Positions 11,777-24,936 of a stretch of DNA of 64,000 nucleotides are shown here, piece after piece. Under the pieces are notes generated by a model. The model was not told the DNA's origin, searched no databases, and saw only the letters and a program-made list of their open reading frames with translations. The translations under genes were made by a program, and so were the position numbers. Every line of letters starts with the position of its first letter. The stretch's first letter is position 1. Origin of the DNA: Embiotoca jacksoni (taxonomy: Eukaryota > Chordata > Actinopteri > Embiotocidae); NCBI GenBank assembly GCA_022577435.1, contig JAKOON010000007.1, forward strand, positions 23,209,263 through 23,273,262, in the 5' to 3' direction.

Positions 11777-14700
11777 AGTCAAAGCTCAATAAACTGGGGT
11801 TGACTAATGTAAAAGAAAATGTACTTTAAAATGTCACCGAGGTTCACTACGATTCTTACAGACATTATGTTTGTTTGTTCATCTTTCATTTTCCTCCACT
11901 CCAGTCTCTCCTCTCTGGCCTCGTTCTGGGCAAATAAGCAGCAACAGCTAAGTTTAATGATCCCTGCTTGACCCCAGCTTCCCCTTTCCCCTGAGTGTGC
12001 CAGGCTGCGAGTCTATAATAGCAGCCTTCATATGTTTAGAGCCACGTGGCTGCAATTCAGCTCCATCCCTTGGCTGTCCACATAGTGCACGGCTCATCAG
12101 AAAAACTTCAGCACGCTCAAACTGTGTCTCCTTCACCCCGGCGCTGGCTCCTGTCTCCGGCTCTCTCCTGCCAGACACCGCCAGATCTGGAACGATGAAA
12201 AGACTTTTAAACATGGCTGCAGGAGCTTTCGCGTAATCAACTTGGCGTTGGCGTGGCGCCCCACCATCGGTGCATAAATTACTGTGGTCAGGAGACAGGC
12301 AGATGAAGTGGGTTGTTTTCAGGAGGGCGGTGGAGGAACAGAAAGGAGGATGGAGAATGTTGGAGAAACACTCATCTACAGTGGCAGTGAATTGGATTGA
12401 GATCAACCCAAGTGGGGGAGGGATGCTTAAAAAATGCACTCATTTTCAAACATGACCATCACTTTGGAGAGATAACGAGTGTCCTGAACACCGGCTGACA
12501 AACCCACCCCCAACCTCCTCCTTTCTTCCCCGTGCCTATGTTAAAGATAACACGAGAAGAGATGAGAATTACCGTCCTTCCTCTGAAATACTGTCGCCAA
12601 TTAGCACGTTGCATCACCGGCTGAAGGAACTCTTCGGCCCTGGTCCTTTTCACAAAGGTGTCTTTTGATCAACACGTTGAGATTAGTGGTAGTTTCACCT
12701 CCGTGTGTTGTTAAAAGCCTCGTCGGGCTTTCAAGGTGATGGAGCTCCAGTTCTGAAGTGTTAACACGTCAACGTGTTCCTTTAATTACCCTCTCGACCA
12801 CTGCACACGAAGCTGGTAGTTAAGATTCAAACACTAAAACATCTGAATGAACCTCTCAAAGTAAAGAGATTAAGATCCACGCAGGGATCTTTTCTTCCTG
12901 CCTGCAGCCTCTGAATAATTATACTTTTATGTGTCAGGAACATGGCACATCTGAGTGTTAGAAGGGATGTGATGCTGCTGTCACAGTAGGGTGGAGAAAA
13001 GGCAACTTCAGCCCATGTCAGGCCGGCTATTAGCGAGACTGTCCATGAGACAAGTGAAGCGAAACCATTTTTGATTTCCTCCTGAATTACTTTCTCAGCT
13101 GCCGAGGGGCTCTCGGGGATCTCGTGGGGAGAGATAGAGCATCCAGTTGTGTTAACGGAAGCGGGTGGCATTTGATTTGCCACTTTGTTCCTCCTCTCTC
13201 GGCATATGTCTTCTAATCTCTAATTTGAGTCTCTTAATCCCACGGCGTACACTCCTGGAATTAGCTGGGGGGTTGTGATGAAAGCACCGGTCTGATCTTC
13301 CAGCTCAGCCGTAATTCCCAACCTCCCAGCTTCAAAACATTTCAGATCTGTCAGTGTGTGGGCGCATGCTATATTCATCTTCACACGCACTACATATGGG
13401 CAAAGAGGCACAGGCAGACAAACACCTCGATGGGTTAGCCTTTGTCATTTTCTCAGGGTTTGAAATTTGTTGTACGTACAGTCAACATGCAGTGATTCAC
13501 TGAATCCTGCTACACATTGATATACTTTCCCTCTTATCTGCAGGAGGCATATGGATAAACAAATAGCAGGCTGACCACTGGGAACAGACGGTTTTATACC
13601 ACGGTGGTCAAACTTTATTCATCGTGGATGCAGCTTGAATGTCAGTGTTTTTGAGATGGAACAAAGATGCATGTTCTCAGTGCAACTGTGTTTATTTTGG
13701 AAAGTCTTTTGTCAAACTTTTGCAAAGAATTAATGTGATGTTTTCCTGTCAGTGCTTCATTTCTATAACAAAATGCCTTGATATTTTTTTTCCTACAAAA
13801 ATTTCAAAAGCCCAAACTGTCTGGTCTGATTCAGTTTTAGTTCTAGTTTTCTTTTTTGTGTTGTTTGTCACTGCAGTACAACCTGATATTCCACAATGCC
13901 TAAAGATGCGATACAAAAAAATCTTCTATGTTGTATCTTGATGGGAGCAGAAACACGTGAGCCTGGCCGCTCTGACTGTTGCTAACAGCTGCAGTTCTTC
14001 TTCTCTGTGAACACAGTCCGGTAGCTTGGCTCATATTAGCATTTGTTCAGCCACTCTGAAGGGCGGACCAATCAGTGACCAGTGTTGGTGGTTAATCACG
14101 TTTGTCCCGCCCCTCCTTCCCTGTGATTAAGGGAACCACCCAAGACCCATGTTCACGAGGTAAAAGTAGGTCTGGTTTGAACCAGAGTCCCTGATAACTT
14201 TTAATTAAAGAACAGGATGAAAGAGGGACCAGTTTCCACCGTAGACATTAAGCCTTCTCTTGATCAGGATGCTCAGCAGATAAATACATTTCGAGAACGT
14301 AGCTAAAGTACAAAGTGTGCCAAGAAGCCCTGGTCCAAAGGATGCTTTTCTTTTTTCTCTGGTTGTGGCATATTGTGCCAAATTTTCAAAGGCGAATCAC
14401 TTCTACTACAAACTGCTTCAAAATTCTCACCGTTTTTTCTAATTCGAACCACGAAGTTTAGTAACCGAATCAATGAGTGTGGTTGTATTTTACACTTTGA
14501 TGAACCTGTGTCTCATTATGTCCCTCTAATGAGGTTCCAATGTAGAGGATCCCACTGGAGACCAGCCGCACTCCTAAAGACCAGATCTTATCTCCACTCC
14601 AGTCTTTCATTTTACCTCCACCTCCCTGCACCATCACATCAGGTACTGATTCTGTTCCTCAGTGAAGGATCCACACCGACTGCCCCTCATGTCTTTTTCT

Positions 14701-15769
14701 TTTAGATCTCTTTGAACAACAGTGGGGACACAGAGTGGAACACACATTAGCCTGGAAATCCAGCAGAAAAGGAACTCAGGTTTGGGAGTATGAGGGGAAG
14801 AAGAGTGTAAAAGAAAAAATGATATGAGTAAAAAAGGAACCATTTCTTTGTAGTGACACATGGAACAAGATGTTTCACCAAAGAAAAATGCAAATTGCTG
14901 CCAACGGGAACAAAATGTACCAGTATCAAACGCTCTTGACAATAAGAACTCACACAAGACATGTCCTAATGAGGAGGAACAAAAAAAAGAACCTAAGACA
15001 TTTTAATCTTTTAAAACCCCGGCAGGCGGTACGCTGTTAGACAAACCGTGTGTCAGGGTGTTGATTTTTCCCTCTGCGCTCCTCTCCCTTCTTCTACTGG
15101 CTCTATTTATTCCTTTGGAGCCCCTGTGGTGTGTTTTAACAAGGTTGTCGCTCTTTGAAGAGTTAGCCCATCACATGGGATAAGGGGCAGACACCAGCTT
15201 TAAAGCCCACCCTTCTGACAGACAAAGATCAAACATGCACAATCCTCTGCTACCTATGTGCACACCAGTGAACAGTAAGAGACGCCCGCATGCACAAATC
15301 CAACCCATTTGATATTGTTTATCGGTGGACTTCAACCTTGCATTTTGTGGGGAAAGATTACGGTATGTGTCAGTAACCAAGTTACAAGCAATAGTCTTTC
15401 AGTCCTTCATGTGATGACAAAATTAGTTTACAGCTCAGGAGTCCTGTTCCCTGAGCTAAGCCTCTAAGGCACCACACACATCCCAAAAAATGACACCAAA
15501 CACAGAGAGAAGCGCTGACCTTTGGACAAATTTGAGGAAAAATTGTCACTGAATTATTGCATGCTTTGAGTCTAATCATTGACTTTCATTTGTATGTGTA
15601 TTACTTCCTGCATGTTTTCACACTCCTGCAGAACTCCCCTGTGAGGACGCTCCCAGTGGCGCTACATTCAGTAGTATTCAGGAGCAATGATCAAATATCA
15701 CACTGCTTCTAATATCTGACAACAAAAACACAAAGCACATGTCAATGAGAATGACTATATTAGAAGTTA
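11158..15769. other. Gene-free region, largely unique-looking
   Basis: About 4.6 kb without a recognisable gene. It contains an (AT)n tract at 11730-11773. The part at about 11930-13430 is balanced in composition, free of visible repeats and could include conserved noncoding DNA, but nothing in it proves that. GGACCAATCAG at 14067-14077 with a nearby CCCGCCCCTCC at 14107 resembles CCAAT and GC boxes without an obvious start site. Confidence 0.45.
11730..11773. repeat. (AT)n microsatellite
   Basis: A run of alternating AT with one GTAC interruption near 11739-11742. It is self-complementary and can form a cruciform. Confidence 0.93.
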
Positions 15770-16935
15770 AAGAAAAAAACTTGGGACACTGTTAAATGTG
15801 ATGATTTGCTAATCATGTAAACCCATATTAAATTGAAAATAGAAGAAAGCTAGATTTCAAATGCTAAACCTGAGAAAATGCATTGTTCTATGAAAAATGT
15901 GTGCTCATTTTGAACTGTCTTGCCCATAATTGTGTAATACAAAAGAAAAACATCTAGTGGAACATATCGCAACAAATTAGGTCTGTAACATGATTGGGTA
16001 TAAAAAGATGATCCCAGAGAGTCTCTTATCAGTGAAGATGGGGAGAGGTTCACCACTCTGTGAAAGACTGTGGGGGAAAATAGTGCAACAATCTAAGAAT
16101 AATGTTCCTCAACGTAAAACTACAAAGAATTAGTGGATTTCATCGTCTACGGTTCATAATATCATTAAAAGATTCAGAGAATCTGGAGAAATCTCTGAAC
16201 ACAAGGGACAAGGCTGGAAACCAATATTGGATGGTGGTGATCTTCGGGCCCTCAGGCAGCACTGCATTAAAAACACACTATTCTGGAGTGGAAATCACTG
16301 CATGGGCTCAGGAACACTTGTGAAAACCATCATCTGTGAACACAGTTCATCGCTGCGTCCACAAATGATGTTAAAACTCTGCAAAGAAGAAACCAGATAG
16401 AAACATGATCCAGAAACACCGCCGCCTTCTCTGGACCAAGATCATTGAAGATGGACTGAGGTGAAGTGGACAACTGTCCTGAGGTCTGATGGATCACAAT
16501 CTGAGATTCTGTTTGGAAATCATGGACGCTGCATCCTCCAGGTTAAAGAGGAGAGGGACCATCCAGCTTGTTATCAGCTCAGTTCTAAAGCCAGCATCTG
16601 TGATGGTACAGGATGCATTAGTGCACATGGCATGGGTAGCTTGAACATCTGGAAGGAAGCATTAATGCTGAATGATATATTCAGGTTTTGGAGCAACATA
16701 TGCTGCCATCCAGACAACGTCTCTTTCAGGGAAGGTCTTGTTTATTTCAGCAGAACAACGTCCAACCACATTCTGCACGTATTCCAACAGCATGGTTCTC
16801 TAGTAGAAGAGTCCGTTGATAAACTGGCCTCCTGCAGTCCAGACCTGTCAATCATTGAAAACATCTGGAGCATGTAGAAAAGAGATCCCAAACAGAGATC
16901 TTCATTAGTGTTCCTCAAGAACAGCAGGGAAAAAC
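15770..16935 (+). mobile_element. Tc1-type DNA transposon relic (copy 2)
   Basis: Same family as copy 1 at 5650-6445. The left side keeps part of the terminal region: CTTGGGACACTGTTAAATGT at 15780-15799, then a GATTTGCTAATCATGTAAAC stretch. The leader with CATGATTGGGTATAAAAAG at 15988 follows. The transposase is nearly full length in outline but has frame breaks. The 3' end is lost shortly after the region corresponding to 'PDLSIIENIWSM' (16838-16874), so the right inverted repeat is missing. Confidence 0.87.
16020..16877 (+). pseudogene. Tc1 transposase, frameshifted and 3'-truncated
   Basis: The DNA-binding half (about 16030-16335) is in a different frame from the catalytic half. Frame 16461-16877 reads 'TVLRSDGSQSEILFGNHGR' (first catalytic-strand region; the usual Asp-Glu is altered), 'GCISAHGMGSLNIWKEA', then a degraded 'FQQDNAQPH' region that reads 'FSRTTSNHILH' after a frame change, and 'LASCSPDLSIIENIWSM' with the usual Pro of 'WPACSPDLSPIEN' replaced. 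A DDE-type transposase would catalyse cut-and-paste at TA targets, but this copy cannot, because of the frame breaks and the missing C-terminus. Confidence 0.85.
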
Positions 16936-19078
16936 AATTGGCGTTTATGTATTTAATTGCTGAATATTGATCTGATAACTAGTTGACACAAATACACCCA
17001 GTGAAATGTTAGTTTACAGACCTCCACTGTACATTTAATGGCCTGGATACGATTCTCTTCAAAGATAAAAGGATTGTTCTCTGAAAAAAGGTCCAGAACA
17101 CTCGAAGGTTTTCTCTGTGCATCCAATCCAGTGGAGATCCAATCAACTTTTGCTTGAGGGTGTTCTAATAGGCCAAACAATAGTGTAGTTATCCTCAATA
17201 ACAAAGAGGCCGGTCATCATATGAGATCACCAAGGACTTCCATTGTTCTACCATTTTTGGGCCTCAACACTTTCAAGGAGCTAAAAGGCTCAACTCAGCA
17301 ATAAAAGCTGGAGAAAAATCACTTCTAAAAAGAAGCCAGATAGTTTCACTCCAACCTGTTCAGTGCTCTCCGTCCACAGTCATCACATGTAGCTCGATTT
17401 CAAAGGTCATTCATATCCACCAGGTTTCCATCTCTGTCTAATCACCGCACCCTCACAGCTCCAGGGGTTCCCCCCTTCTTTTTGAACAGTCCTTCATCTC
17501 TCCTGGTGCAGCAGCTCCATGTGGAAGAGAGCTACTCATTAGATCACCTGTGAGACCATGAGGTCATATGTTGCAAGAGGGCAGACAGCTGAAACCGGCA
17601 CCGTAATCTCCAGTGAACTATGAATTAGTGAGGCGAGGCCTTTGTGTGATCGAACATGAAACCTTTCTGTTTCTCTCTTCTTCAATTTTAAATGTCTTTT
17701 ATTCATCAGTAGAGTTGTGTTGTTTTAGCACTGAAATATCCCATTAATTATAAACCAGTATTGTTTAAATTGCACATTCCTTTTACATCATCCAAACCCA
17801 TGTGTGTTTATGGAAGGCACGCATTGGCATCACGTTGTCATATATTACTGCCTCACCATCATGGAAAGCAACAGGTGGGCAGCTATGAATGGCTAAAGCT
17901 GTGATGCTGAGAAGAAAACAGATATATAAAAAATGTGAAAAAAGAACATCTGATTTGGCAAAGAGGTGTCCAACATACTGGACAGTGAGTGTGTCTGTAC
18001 TGTACGTGTTGAAACATGCTTTAGGACACAGTGTATGCATCCATACTGCATTTAGTATTATACTGAACAAAGCATGAAGGTGCGGTGCTGTTTTTATTCT
18101 GGTAAAAATCACATCGAGCTATTTAAAAAGTAAACAGAAAAAAAACACAAAGAGTTCTAAGTTCAGTAACATGGACAGGATTTATTTATGTCTGTTTTGG
18201 TTTTTATACTTTGAGATTGCAAGTTACAGCCGAAGTCAAACTCCTTGCATGTGTAAATATACCTGACCATTAAAGCTGATTCTGATATCATGAATTTGAC
18301 CTGGTGTATTACTGCAAAAATCTTACTACATAAATACAAAAATGTATATTTAAAAAGCTCTGTCTATGTTCTATTTTCTTCATCAGATTATCCTTCACAG
18401 AAAAACCACGTGTTAAAACGTGCTGTAAATATTTCACGTTTTTAACTTGTGCAAAAATCCCGTGTACATGTGATCACATCAGTTTTAGCACGTGAAGTTC
18501 ATGTGTTTTTCTACGTGGTGCCACATGCATCTGCTGTTCATGTCTCTATTATATTTCCTCACAAAATGGACTGCTTCTTGAATGCAAATTATCGGGTCAA
18601 ACAGCTGTAGACTTTCAGACATCATCATGCAGAAATGTATATTTACACTTTTTTGAAAACTGTTGTGCTTCACAACAAAGTGGAATGACAAGAAAGGAGG
18701 TGCAGCTGGGATATGGGAGGAGTTATTGTGTTTCTTTAAGAGCACTTCAGTGTTTTTATGACCATCAGATATTGAAGAACAATTCACAGCAATAACTCCA
18801 CCAACAGATGTGGAGTACATCATAACTGAGCTAATTGACGGCGCATTGAAATGAAGCTCGAGTGAGCGAGGGTTTGTTAAATGCCTCTTTCTGTCAGCTG
18901 CTCTCTGCTGGCATGTGTTTACATGTTTATTTACTTGTTTGTTTACATGATGTATGTGTTTAGTTGCATAAAGAGTAGCGAAATGACGTCTGATTACAAG
19001 TTGTCACTGGAGGCACTTGTGGGGATGCATTTTAATACCATCTGTTTACTCGTGATCGGATCACCCGGGATGCATGTT
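16936..19078. other. No gene recognised
   Basis: Mostly AT-rich, low-copy-looking DNA. A cluster of ACGTG/CACGT motifs with a short hairpin lies at 18405-18530 (see findings). Small open frames show no family signature. Confidence 0.45.
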
Positions 19079-20494
19079 GGTGCTCTCACATTCTCACATT
19101 CTCACACTCTCACACTCTCACACTCTTACTCTCACACTTACTGACTGACTCACTCACTCACTCACTCACTCACTCACTCACTCACTCACTCACTCACTCA
19201 CTTACACACTTACAGACTCACACACTCACTCACTCACTTACACACTTACTTACTGACTCACTTACACACTTACTTACTGACTCACTCATTCACTCACTCA
19301 CTCACTCACTCATTCATTCACTCACACACACTCACTCACTCACTTACACACTTACTGACTCACTCACTCACACTCTCACTAACTCACACACTTACTGACT
19401 CACACACTCACTCATGCATTCACTCACTCACTCACTAACTCACACACTTACTGACTCACTCACTCACACTTACAGACTCACACACTCACTCACTTAGACA
19501 CGTACTTACTGACTGACTCACTCACTCACTCACTCACTCACTCACTCACTCATTCACTCACACACCCACTCACTCACTCACACACTTACTGACTCACACA
19601 CTCACTCATGCATTCACTCACTCTCACTAACTCACACACTTACTGACTCACTCACTCACTAACTCACACTTACAGACTCACACACTCACTCACTCACTCA
19701 TTCACTCACACCCACTAACTCACACTTATAGACTCACACACTCACTCATTCATTCACTCACACTCACTAACTCACACTTACAGACTCACACACTCACTCA
19801 CTCATTCACTCACTAACTCACACTTACACTCACACACACACACACACACTCACTCACTCATTCACTCACACTCACGAGCTCACACTTACAGACTCACACA
19901 CTCACTCACTCATTCACTCACACTCACTAACTCACACTTACAGACTCACACACTCACTCACTCATTCACTCACTAACTCACTTACTGACTCACTCACTCA
20001 CTCGCACACTTACTGACTCACTCACTCACACTCTCACTAACTCACACACTTACTGACTCACACACTCACTGATGCATTCACTCACTCACTCTCACTAACT
20101 CACACTTACTGACTCACTCACTCACACTTACAGACTCACACACTCACTCACTCACTCATTCACTCACACACCCACTCACTCACTCACTCACACACTTACT
20201 GACTCACACTCACTCATGCATTCACTCACTCTCACTAACTCACACACTTACTGACTCACTCACTCACTAACTCACACTTACAGACTCACACACTCACTCA
20301 CTCACTCATTCACTCACACTCACTAACTCACACTTACAGACTCACACACTCACTCACTCATTCACTCACTAACTCACACTTACACTCACACACACACACT
20401 CACTCACTCATTCACTCACACTCACTAACTCACACTTACAGACTCACACACTCACTCACTCATTCACTCACACTCACTAACTCACACACTCACT
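19079..20494 (+). repeat. (ACTC)n-rich compound satellite, 1.4 kb
   Basis: Long tract built from CACT/ACTC tetramers mixed with CACA, TTAC and GACT words. It is not a pure microsatellite. Blocks such as TTACAGACTCACACACTCAC and GCATTCACTCACT recur many times at spacings of tens to hundreds of bases, which points to higher-order duplication of larger segments. The strand is almost free of G apart from the GACT and GCATT words. It ends abruptly at a fragment of repeat family X. Confidence 0.95.
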
Positions 20495-20612
20495 CTCCAA
20501 ACTAGTAAAGATGGTGATGGACAGAATCTGAACTGGAGGCTTCATAACGTTCACAAACCAACGATGACATCACTGCTGGATGATGACGTCACTGATGGAT
20601 GCTGATTGGTCA
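20495..20612 (-). repeat. Family X fragment (5' part)
   Basis: This matches the 5' region of family X in reverse orientation: AACTAGTAAAGATGGTGATG, then CAGAATCTGAACTGGAGG, then TTCATAACGTTCACAAACCA, then two tandem GATGACxTCACTG units. The second unit holds a perfect CRE palindrome TGACGTCA at 20584-20591. The whole 3' half is missing. It abuts the (ACTC)n array. Confidence 0.85.
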
Positions 20613-22444
20613 CAGCAGATACTTTCTCAGTTACTAATGCTGATGTGTGTGATATGTAGTGAGTTAAGTGCAAGCCTCCACAGTGATGTATTGTCGTGAT
20701 GAATTCTGTCACCTCACATTTCCTCGTCTGTCGCCGTCTCTTTCAGTCTCTCCTCACAGGAGCAACAAGAGAGCAAGCTAACCGTCGACTGGAAGTTAAA
20801 GCCAAAGAACTTTTCCTGTGATGGATTTCTGTGGTACTTCGTGGCTGACAGACATCACCATGACATCATGGGGAAAAAATGTAATATTTAAAGTAAAATA
20901 TATGGAAATCAAATTGTCACTTTGAACATGTTTCATCGTGTTCAAAGGAAATTACACCTCAAATTGAAACTTTTACTGTTTGAGGAAAAATCTAACAAGC
21001 CTGTACTCCCCAGCCTTAAATGTCAGTCGGCGCTAAGTCAGGTGTTCATCTGGTCGCTGCAGCTAATAAACTCAGCTGTTCACAGTCGGATGGTTCGGCT
21101 GACAATCAGCTCCGTCGGCTGAGACTCAACTTTTATTTTGTTAAAAAGTTCAGAAGGTTCTATTAAACTTTCTCGCGTTGTTTGCGACTCGACCTGATCC
21201 TCCAACCTCACACCCAGTCGCACTCATTCAGATGCATAATGGATTCCTGTAGTTTGGCTGGTGTTAGATGATAGCGATCGACACAACCTCCTGTCCAACA
21301 CACATGTACGGTCAGCTGGACCGGTGGCCTGTTTCACACTCCGCCACAGTTCGATTCTAAAATGTGTAAAATAATCCATCTGCTTCTTCTCAGAGAGGAC
21401 AATGAGGCGATTCAAATCCTGAACAACACCAAAAAAACCAGAACTGCACACATTCCCTCATCAGATAAAAGATTCATAGCTGATCTCAGGATGTAAAACT
21501 GCAGCCCGGCTTTATAAAATCAGCGTAGCAGGAGCACGAAAACGAGGATAGAGCAGTCAGGATGCACAATGTACAACAGACAGCCGAGCAGGAGCTTTAA
21601 AATCACTATCAGAAAGCCTTTCTTGTCATTCTGAGCTCTACATACAACGAAATTAGGAGTGATGCTCCTGTTTGGTGCATAAAAGATATGAATATTAAAC
21701 ACAGGTCTTTAAAATGAATATATAAATATACTAGTAAAATATGAGTATCAGCATACAATTTTGCATTCTCTGGCAAAATCTCTGACTCCTGATGTTTAAC
21801 GTTGTTTGGAATAATTGAGTCATCTGATTTTGTATTAGTTTTAGTTGAAAGACATTCTTTCTGTGGGAAATGTGTCATTTACTGGTTTGTACTGTCTCTC
21901 CTCGGCTGCTGCCAGTTGTTCTTGCTGAGTCTTCAGCTTTAGCATTAGTATTAGCATCATCCCAGCTCCACTGCAAAAGATGATTCACTCACTCGTTCCA
22001 TCTGATTTCTCTTTAATGTCACAATATTCTTTTGAAACTTGTCTTGTTTCACATAAACAACAAAAACAACATTTAAACCAACAAACAAAACACAAACTGT
22101 GACATCTATTACAGATGCTGTTGACTGTCTAGGTTGGCTAGCAAGGACAAGCTAAAACATGATATTACAGTTACATCCGCAGCTCTTCATAATGTTACAT
22201 CAGAAAATGTATTTAGTTTTAACCTCGTTTTTATAATAAGAAAAAATCAGACATCAACGAATGCTTTCGTCGTTATTTGTATCGACTGCACGCGAGAATA
22301 AAAAAACTAAAACTAGACTTCTTGATTTTCTGCCTCCGGTCTCATGAAACATGTATTAAAGCCTTCGACATGTTCACATGTTGAACCTGACTGACAGCAG
22401 ACGACGCTTCAGATCTGGATGTTGCTGCAGAGAAGCTCCAGATT
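20613..22444. other. No gene recognised; one likely retroelement scrap
   Basis: Unrecognised sequence. The stretch at about 21620-21665, with TTTCTTGTCATTCTGAGCTC and ACAACGAAATTAGGAGTG, resembles a widespread teleost repeat but is too short to classify. Confidence 0.4.
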
Positions 22445-22715
22445 ATGAAAGCTGGACGTTTCACGCACAGAAGATCTGAACAATTGCCACAGAAAAAACA
22501 TCAGCATGTCTCAGTGAAGTTGACTTTTGACCTTTTGGATATAAAATGTCATCATTTTATCCTCTTCAACATGTTTAGTAAGGTCACAATGACCTTTGAC
22601 CTCCAAATTCCAATAATCCTACCATCCAGGCACTGCTGCAGCCGTTCATCCACATTCACTGCGACCTGAAAACATAACGCCTCTGGTTATGAGGGTCGCC
22701 GTCGCGGAGGCATAA
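22445..22715 (+). repeat. Dispersed teleost repeat with GGTCA motifs
   Basis: A decayed copy of a repeat I recognise by its typical words: TGACCTTTTGGAT near 22528, AAGGTCACAATGACCTTTGA at 22580-22599, and an end with CATAACGCCTCTGG and GTCGCGGAGGCATAAAAA. The terminal GCCTCTGG...GCGGAGGC pair can fold into an imperfect hairpin. No coding capacity is visible. The repeat class (SINE, LTR or DNA element) is not clear to me. Confidence 0.6.
22581..22602. promoter_or_regulatory. Perfect ERE overlapping a perfect DR1
   Basis: AGGTCA at 22581-22586, a 3-bp spacer, then TGACCT at 22590-22595 form the consensus inverted-repeat-3 estrogen response element. TGACCT at 22590-22595 and 22597-22602 are direct repeats with a 1-bp spacer (DR1, the type used by RXR heterodimers and HNF4). 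A weaker TGACTT/TGACCT pair with the same spacing lies at 22521-22533. Sites are seen; receptor binding is inference. Confidence 0.5.
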
Positions 22716-24621
22716 AAAATGTGGATGAAGTGGAGCGTAGATCGGAGGGTGAAGAGATCAATACTTTCACTCTCAGCCTGTCACATCACTCGTTTCACTG
22801 CTCTGAAACAGCCGAGCCAATCACAGTGATGATGCACGACGACAACAAGCCGACCGCTGGAGATACAGCTTCTCCAGCCGGACCATTTCTGGTGGTTTAT
22901 AGATATCAATATATATTTATATGTATAGATGCATCTCTCTCTCTCTATAGATAGAGTCACATGCATCACGTGGCTGCTGGGATTTAATAAAATGAAGGAG
23001 AATCTCTCCATACAGGATAAAGCAGCTGATTTTGTTCTAATAACTCATTTAACAAAACTCCTGCTTTAACCATATTCAACGTAATTTAGTTGTTTTATAC
23101 CAACTTAAAATGATCTACTGGCTGAGGAATGGGTACTTAAATCAGTTTATTAAAGTTGTATGCATTATTCAATTATGGCTGCCCATGTGCTGCATGTTTA
23201 TTGTTGCAGTTTGTTCTTGTCGGAGCAACCAGAGAGACAGCAGGTCAACTCCATCGTACATCCACCTGCAGACCGGTGGAACGGTTTAAATCCAGAGCAG
23301 GTGTTACAAGCAGTGTTCTCATTGGTCCACAGCACTACAAGTGATCACACGTCCACAGTGTAACTTGAAGGACATGACAAGTGTGCCACAAGATTTTCAC
23401 CGGAAAAACAACAGCAAAAACATGTACTTAAAATATTCATAATAATAAATAATAATAATAAAAACACTGAAATCACCACAATAAAAAGGTCATAAAACGA
23501 TCAGTTCACAGTGATGCAAGATTTGTCATTTTAAACACTGCTTAAAGAAATACTGAAACATCAACATCAGCCTGTAGTTGAAAAGATACTGAGGCTGTTT
23601 CATATTTAAATAGGTGCTGAGTTAAGCATACGTAGTTTGATTCATTGTTTACTTTAAGTGTAGTTTTTATCTGAAACTCTGCACAGCAACATGAAACCCC
23701 AAAACAACAAGTTCTGCAGGTCATAAATTAACGGACTTGAAGTGTTGACGAGAGAAACAGTCAGAGGATCACCAACTTTATTATGACTCAACCCATGTGG
23801 AGATATTTCCACTGAGAAACCAAACCACATGGTGGCGCTAGATTTAAAGTCATTGGGGTTAATCAGTACAGGTTGTCATGTCTTAAATAGATGTCAGAGC
23901 GACAGACGGGCAGCCATGGAGTCATGCTGCGTTCAAGGCTAATTAAACGTGATGATGCTGATGTTGAACATGAACAGTATGGATGATGATGCTGGCTGGA
24001 GGGGGGAAGATGATTTAACTGGTGGCTGAATGGTTCCAGGTTGGTTCCATGATGTCAGGAGTTCAAGCACAGCTCAGCCTTTTTCTGTTTCCTCTTTCAA
24101 TTGTTTCTTCTTTCTGACATCAAAACAATAAAACGATGAAACAAAACTGTAAGTGGTCTCTAAGTGGAACACCTTAGTGAAGGAGAGATTGATAATCAGG
24201 AAGCTTTACCTTGAGCTCTGCACAAGACTTGTAGACATCAACAGTCCAGCCTTCAGCTGCAGATGCATGAACACTGCAGCTACAGTAACGCTGCTTCACG
24301 TCGTCTTATTAAATTTGACGAGACGTTCCTCCTGCAGCAGCGCTATCCGGCATGAACCCACCGGGAAGTTCACGGAGCCACAGGTTGCTTGCGTTCAAAC
24401 ACTGCATCAGGACGGAGGAGTGCGAGCGTCGAGCCGTCGAGTGGCTCAAATTGCCGATGCTGTGAAAAAGTAGAGCGGAGCTCCGGCGTCAGCAGTTTCA
24501 TCACCGCTATTTCTGACAACAAGAGTATTTTCATCCGATAAGGCTTTGTGTCTCTGCTTGGTTCCCTTTCCCCCACTGTGATGAACGGCGCTACACAAGG
24601 TCAACGCTGCCTACGGCTGCA
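22716..24621. other. No gene recognised
   Basis: Unrecognised DNA with a small AT-rich (AATAAT)n patch near 23435-23463. No protein or RNA signal. Confidence 0.45.

Positions 24622-24673
<52 letters not shown>
24622..24673. repeat. (CA)n microsatellite
   Basis: An uninterrupted run of about 25 CA units. Confidence 0.96.
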
Positions 24674-24675
<2 letters not shown>

Positions 24676-24936
24676 TACATCCCTGCACACAATGCTGGTT
24701 AACACAACGACTCAACAGCAGATCCTCTTTGTTTTTACCGTCTATGAGCTGCTGTGTGAGTAATGCAGGAGGCTGAGAACTGTTCAGAGTGGAGGTAGAA
24801 CAAAGTGATCCTGGAGAACTGGGACACAAACACACAAACACATGAGTTTTAGTGAAAAAGGAAAATACTCTGTTTTTTACTGGGACGCAGTTACACAACA
24901 ACATTTTATTTTGAATTATATCTCATATTCCTGATT

